Assembly (NCBI GenBank): GCA_003255025.1 | Contig: QANY01011412.1 | Span: 62,001 to 126,000, forward strand | Direction of reading: 5' to 3' | DNA from: Datisca glomerata | Lineage: Eukaryota; Streptophyta; Magnoliopsida; Cucurbitales; Datiscaceae | DNA length: 64,000 nt | Part shown: positions 60,831-64,000 of the stretch, in pieces | How positions within the stretch are numbered: position 1 is the first letter of the stretch | How the letters are laid out: the number at the start of each line of letters is the position of its first letter | Position numbers and translations under genes: made by a program | The notes under the pieces: model-generated | The model's database searches: none | What the model saw: only the letters and a program-made list of their open reading frames with translations | Told to the model about the DNA's origin: nothing

Positions 60831-62895
60831 ATCAGTTCCCATACCATCACCATCCTCTATAGAAGTAGGAACCAAATCTAAGTCAATTAAATCATCAAAA
60901 CTAGACTGAGCCTTCTCAACATCTCGACTTCTAACTATTTTTCTGTCAATTGCATCATACAAAAGATAGTCAAACGCATCATGCCCATAGCCTATGAAAA
61001 TACACTATTTTGTCTTGATATCAAGTTTTGATCTTTCATCCTTCAAAACGTGCACAAAGGATTTACAACCAAACGTTCTCAAATGGTTGTAGGAAACATC
61101 CTTTCTTGTCCATACCATCTGTGACACATCACCTCAAAAAATCTTAGTAGATTTGCATTTGATTTCATACAATTTGCTCTTTCTACAATGGTGTGGTTAT
61201 ATCTCTTTGACACCATTGAGCTGTGGAGTCTTCGAAACTGTCATCTGATGAAAAATACCATGGCTTTTACAGTACTCATGAAAAAAACCCCTTTATTCAC
61301 CACTGTTACCTATCCAGATATACTTTAGCAATCTTCTTGTCTCTCTTTCAACTCGAGCATGGAATTATTTAAAGATACCAAAAACTTGTTCTTAAAGATA
61401 CCAAAAACCTGTTCAAAATATAAACCCACACTTTCCTAGAGTGATCACTTATAAACATAACAAAATATGAAGCACCAGTAAGGGATTTAGTAGTCATGGG
61501 ACCACACACATTAGAATGCACTAAATTCAGAACATTAGAGCTTCTATCAAAAGTTCTTTTAAATGACACCCTATGTTGTTTACAGGCCAAAAATCTTAAC
61601 TGACGTACCTTTTATATTTAGAAGGAGTTGTTTCTTGGCTAAGATCTTAAGCTCTTTCTGAATCATGTGTCCAAGTCTCTTGTGCATTCACTCATGGGAT
61701 CACCCTCCACGGCATTCACTGAGCCACTACTGAGCTTTGTAGATGTCATATAGAGCGTAGGATTTTTTATTCCTCTGGCCAGTATCAACAATCCTTTAGT
61801 GAGCTTCTAGTTACATTCACCAAAATAATTGTGATATGCATCTTTGTCAAGTTGACCTGTCGAAATCCAGTTCAATTAGATGTCTGGCACATGTCTCACA
61901 TTTCTAAGTTCAACCTGCACCCAATATTTGTCTCTAGACACACATCTCCACTACTAACAACTTTGGAGGTTCCCTCATTACCCATCTTCATGATACCAAA
62001 GTCACATGCTTTCTATGTTGAGAAACGATCCCTTCTAGTCATAACATGGATGGCAACAACACTGTTAAATACCCAATCTGTGTTTAGGCACGTGCATTCA
62101 CAATATTTTTCATTGCAATAATAAAGACATCTGGGCTGATGGTAGCTACTATTTCTGATCCGTCATTTTTCTTATCACCATTTTCCTTCTGTTGTTCAGC
62201 TTTCAGTTTTCGGCAATCACTTTTCTTATGACCAATCTTCTTGCAGTGATAACATTGAATACCCCGCTTCACAAATTTGCTTCTCAAATGACCCCAAGGT
62301 TTTCCTTCATCTTTCTTCATTCAATAAACTACCACTTTACCATTAGGAGAGGCATTACTTAATGACACTACCAAAAAATTTCAATTTTATGGCAAGGAAC
62401 TGAGAAGTAACAAGGTGTGAAGCTTGTCGTCTAGAACCATTTTCATGGTAGATAGTTGATTCACAATACTTTGCATCTCATTCAAGTATGCTCTACAATT
62501 GAAGTCCCCTCTTTGTATTTTAGGTTTACAAGCTTTCTTATAAGAAACCCTTTATTCCCAGTTGTTTTCCTCTCATACAGCTCTTCTAATTTATTACACA
62601 AAGAGTATGCAGAATTCTCATTAGAAATATGGTGATACACATTGTCATCCACCCACTAACGTATAAACCCACAAAACTTGTCGATTCAAATATTCCCAGT
62701 CACTATTATTCATATCCTTCAATTTTCTCGAATCGCCTATAATTGGAGCGGGATACTCTTTGCAATAGAAGATCTTCCATTTTTCCTTTATAAAACTGCT
62801 TATTATCCCTACTAAGACAATCATCTTGGTTGTATTAACCTTCATGACTACTCTACTGACTGTAAACTGATACAGAACCAAGCTCTAATACCACT
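60831..62895 (-). pseudogene. Third copia element, copy 2 (gag, protease, integrase)
   Basis: Repeats 57926-60083 in the same order and orientation with the same disabling changes (Asp to Asn in protease and integrase). Differences visible by eye: a ~45-bp deletion near 60925, a short deletion near 61215, a local duplication of TTAAAGATACCAAAAAC near 61370-61410, and a ~95-bp deletion near 62295 just upstream of the zinc knuckle (62320-62084 frame). The primer site (62882-62893) reads TGGTATTAGAGC, one transition away from copy 1. Confidence 0.85.
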
Positions 62896-63643
62896 TTTTA
62901 GAATTTTAGCAAACCTCAATCACCACATATCACTATTATTGTAGTCTATCAAATTAATTTAATACACAAAAAAATAATTTTCAAACAAACAAATAAATAA
63001 ATCACACGAAAGCAAAAAATATGGCACCGGATTTAATGTGGAAAACTCTTCAGTGTGAAGAGAAAAACTATGGGACAAACTCTGAATAATATCTCCACTG
63101 TGAAAATAATGGGGTCATGGGCAGCAAGTTCTTCTCTAGATAAAACTAGGGGATTACACCAATCAAATACTGTGATCTACATCACTAATAACGGTGAATT
63201 ACACCAAATGAATCTCACAAAGTAAGAGAATAAAAAGTACAACGCTAGAGATAACAGAGAAATTATCATTGCAGATGACTACGATGAACCCATGAAGACA
63301 TTATCAGATTATCGAAATGATGAGAGAAAAAATTCATCATAACCATGTGACAAATTTTTCTCTATTTTAAAAAAAAAAATCTTCCGCTCTAAATCTTCTC
63401 TTCTATGGCTGTTAAATCACGTATTGGTTGAAAAATTATAAGCCAAAAGAATGCTACTGGCATATGAAGTCTCTAAATGTGTTAAGACTTCTACATCAAA
63501 GCTGACTCTCAACCTAATTCTTTTGATCCGCAGCTGTAGAGAGAGAACAAAAAAACTTCAACAAAATAGCACAATGTTGGGCTTATAGCTTCATTTGGAC
63601 CAAGGAAGCCCATGTTTCCTCCAATATGAGGGATATCCCAACA
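62896..63643 (-). repeat. 5' LTR of copia copy 2
   Basis: 748 bp, complete to CCCAACA at 63643. The following AATGA (63644-63648) differs at one base from ATTGA (46132-46136), which precedes the left LTR, so these may be the two sides of the original copia target duplication. Confidence 0.82.
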
Positions 63644-64000
63644 AATGACTTAATTAACAACTCAACAGAATTAACAAATGTCTTCTAAGAGCCTCACTCA
63701 AACTAATATATGCTCAACTAAGATCAATTTTAAACAAATGCCATGAATGCGAGGAGAAGAGATGGATTTAGTGAAAACAGTGGGTTGTTTCCTTGATGTC
63801 CGGGTAGAGGATTCGATCCAAGAAAAATGACATAATTTACTTCATTTTATATAGATAGTACAAGGTTACCTTGTCCGAACAGAATGCCCTATTTTAGTGC
63901 GCCTTCAATATACATGAGAATGTTTTTAACTATAGTGAAGTGAAGAATAGTAGGCTTATGCATATATTGACAAACCTTATTTACTGTAAATTAAACATCA
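63644..64000. other. No gene seen
   Basis: Flanking sequence beyond the copia cluster. No coding region, repeat or RNA gene recognised. Confidence 0.5.

Noticed and set aside
58953..62121. Two identical 96-codon plus-strand ORFs (58953-59243 and 61831-62121)
   Set aside because: They are antisense to the copia protease/integrase region and identical only because the block is duplicated.
1..64000. A new defence, secretion or biosynthetic gene cluster
   Set aside because: Only two complete host genes are present and they are far apart with separate functions; everything else recognisable is transposon-derived. No tRNA or rRNA gene was seen either; the tRNA-like words are primer-binding sites.

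Overview
This is a stretch of plant nuclear DNA, most likely from a eudicot. It is AT-rich, has spliced genes with GT-AG (and one GC-AG) introns, and most of its length is transposable-element debris. No bacterial, phage or CRISPR features were seen. I read it by eye, translating both strands and comparing repeats inside the window; no database search was possible.

Two host genes look complete, both on the minus strand. The first (4530-9005) is a 12-exon isopentenyl phosphate kinase gene of about 341 residues. The second (31506-35404) is a 9-coding-exon protein of about 511 residues with the EDR2 C-terminal (DUF1336) domain and an N-terminal MGACTS acylation motif. Every exon of both joins in frame with no internal stop. 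Intron 8 of the kinase gene holds a small inverted-repeat element. Intron 4 of the EDR2-like gene starts with GC instead of GT.

The rest is layered mobile DNA. 1-1932: a decayed retroelement piece with a promoter/leader and a primer-binding-like site (LTR retrotransposon or endogenous pararetrovirus, unresolved). 9.1-9.9 kb: tandem repeats with a near-perfect palindrome. 12.4-14.3 kb: a broken Ty1/copia copy. 14.6-16.3 kb: a Ty3/gypsy gag-protease fragment on the minus strand. 17.4-28.2 kb: a second copia element into which two related LTR-like sequences (19337-22289 and 25074-27379) have inserted, each with a recognisable 5-bp target duplication. 28.2-29.5 kb: a gypsy LTR piece, then sequence that looks organellar.

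39664-43616 is a Mutator-like element (MULE) with long terminal inverted repeats, a broken transposase on the minus strand and a small GRF-type zinc-finger ORF on the plus strand. 46.1-63.6 kb is a deeply nested cluster: a minus-strand copia element (LTRs at 46137, 60084 and 62896), a Harbinger-like element inside its left LTR, a second MULE with a DUF1985-type gene, a gypsy element with both LTRs inside that MULE, and a nearly identical tandem repeat of the copia gag-integrase-LTR block joined by a single N at 60830.

The host genes probably act independently: one in isoprenoid-precursor salvage, the other at membranes in a defence-related family. I found no convincing new multi-gene system. 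The observations most worth following up are the GRF-carrying MULE, the dated nesting order, the N-joined duplication, the GC-AG intron and the E2F-type site upstream of the EDR2-like gene.
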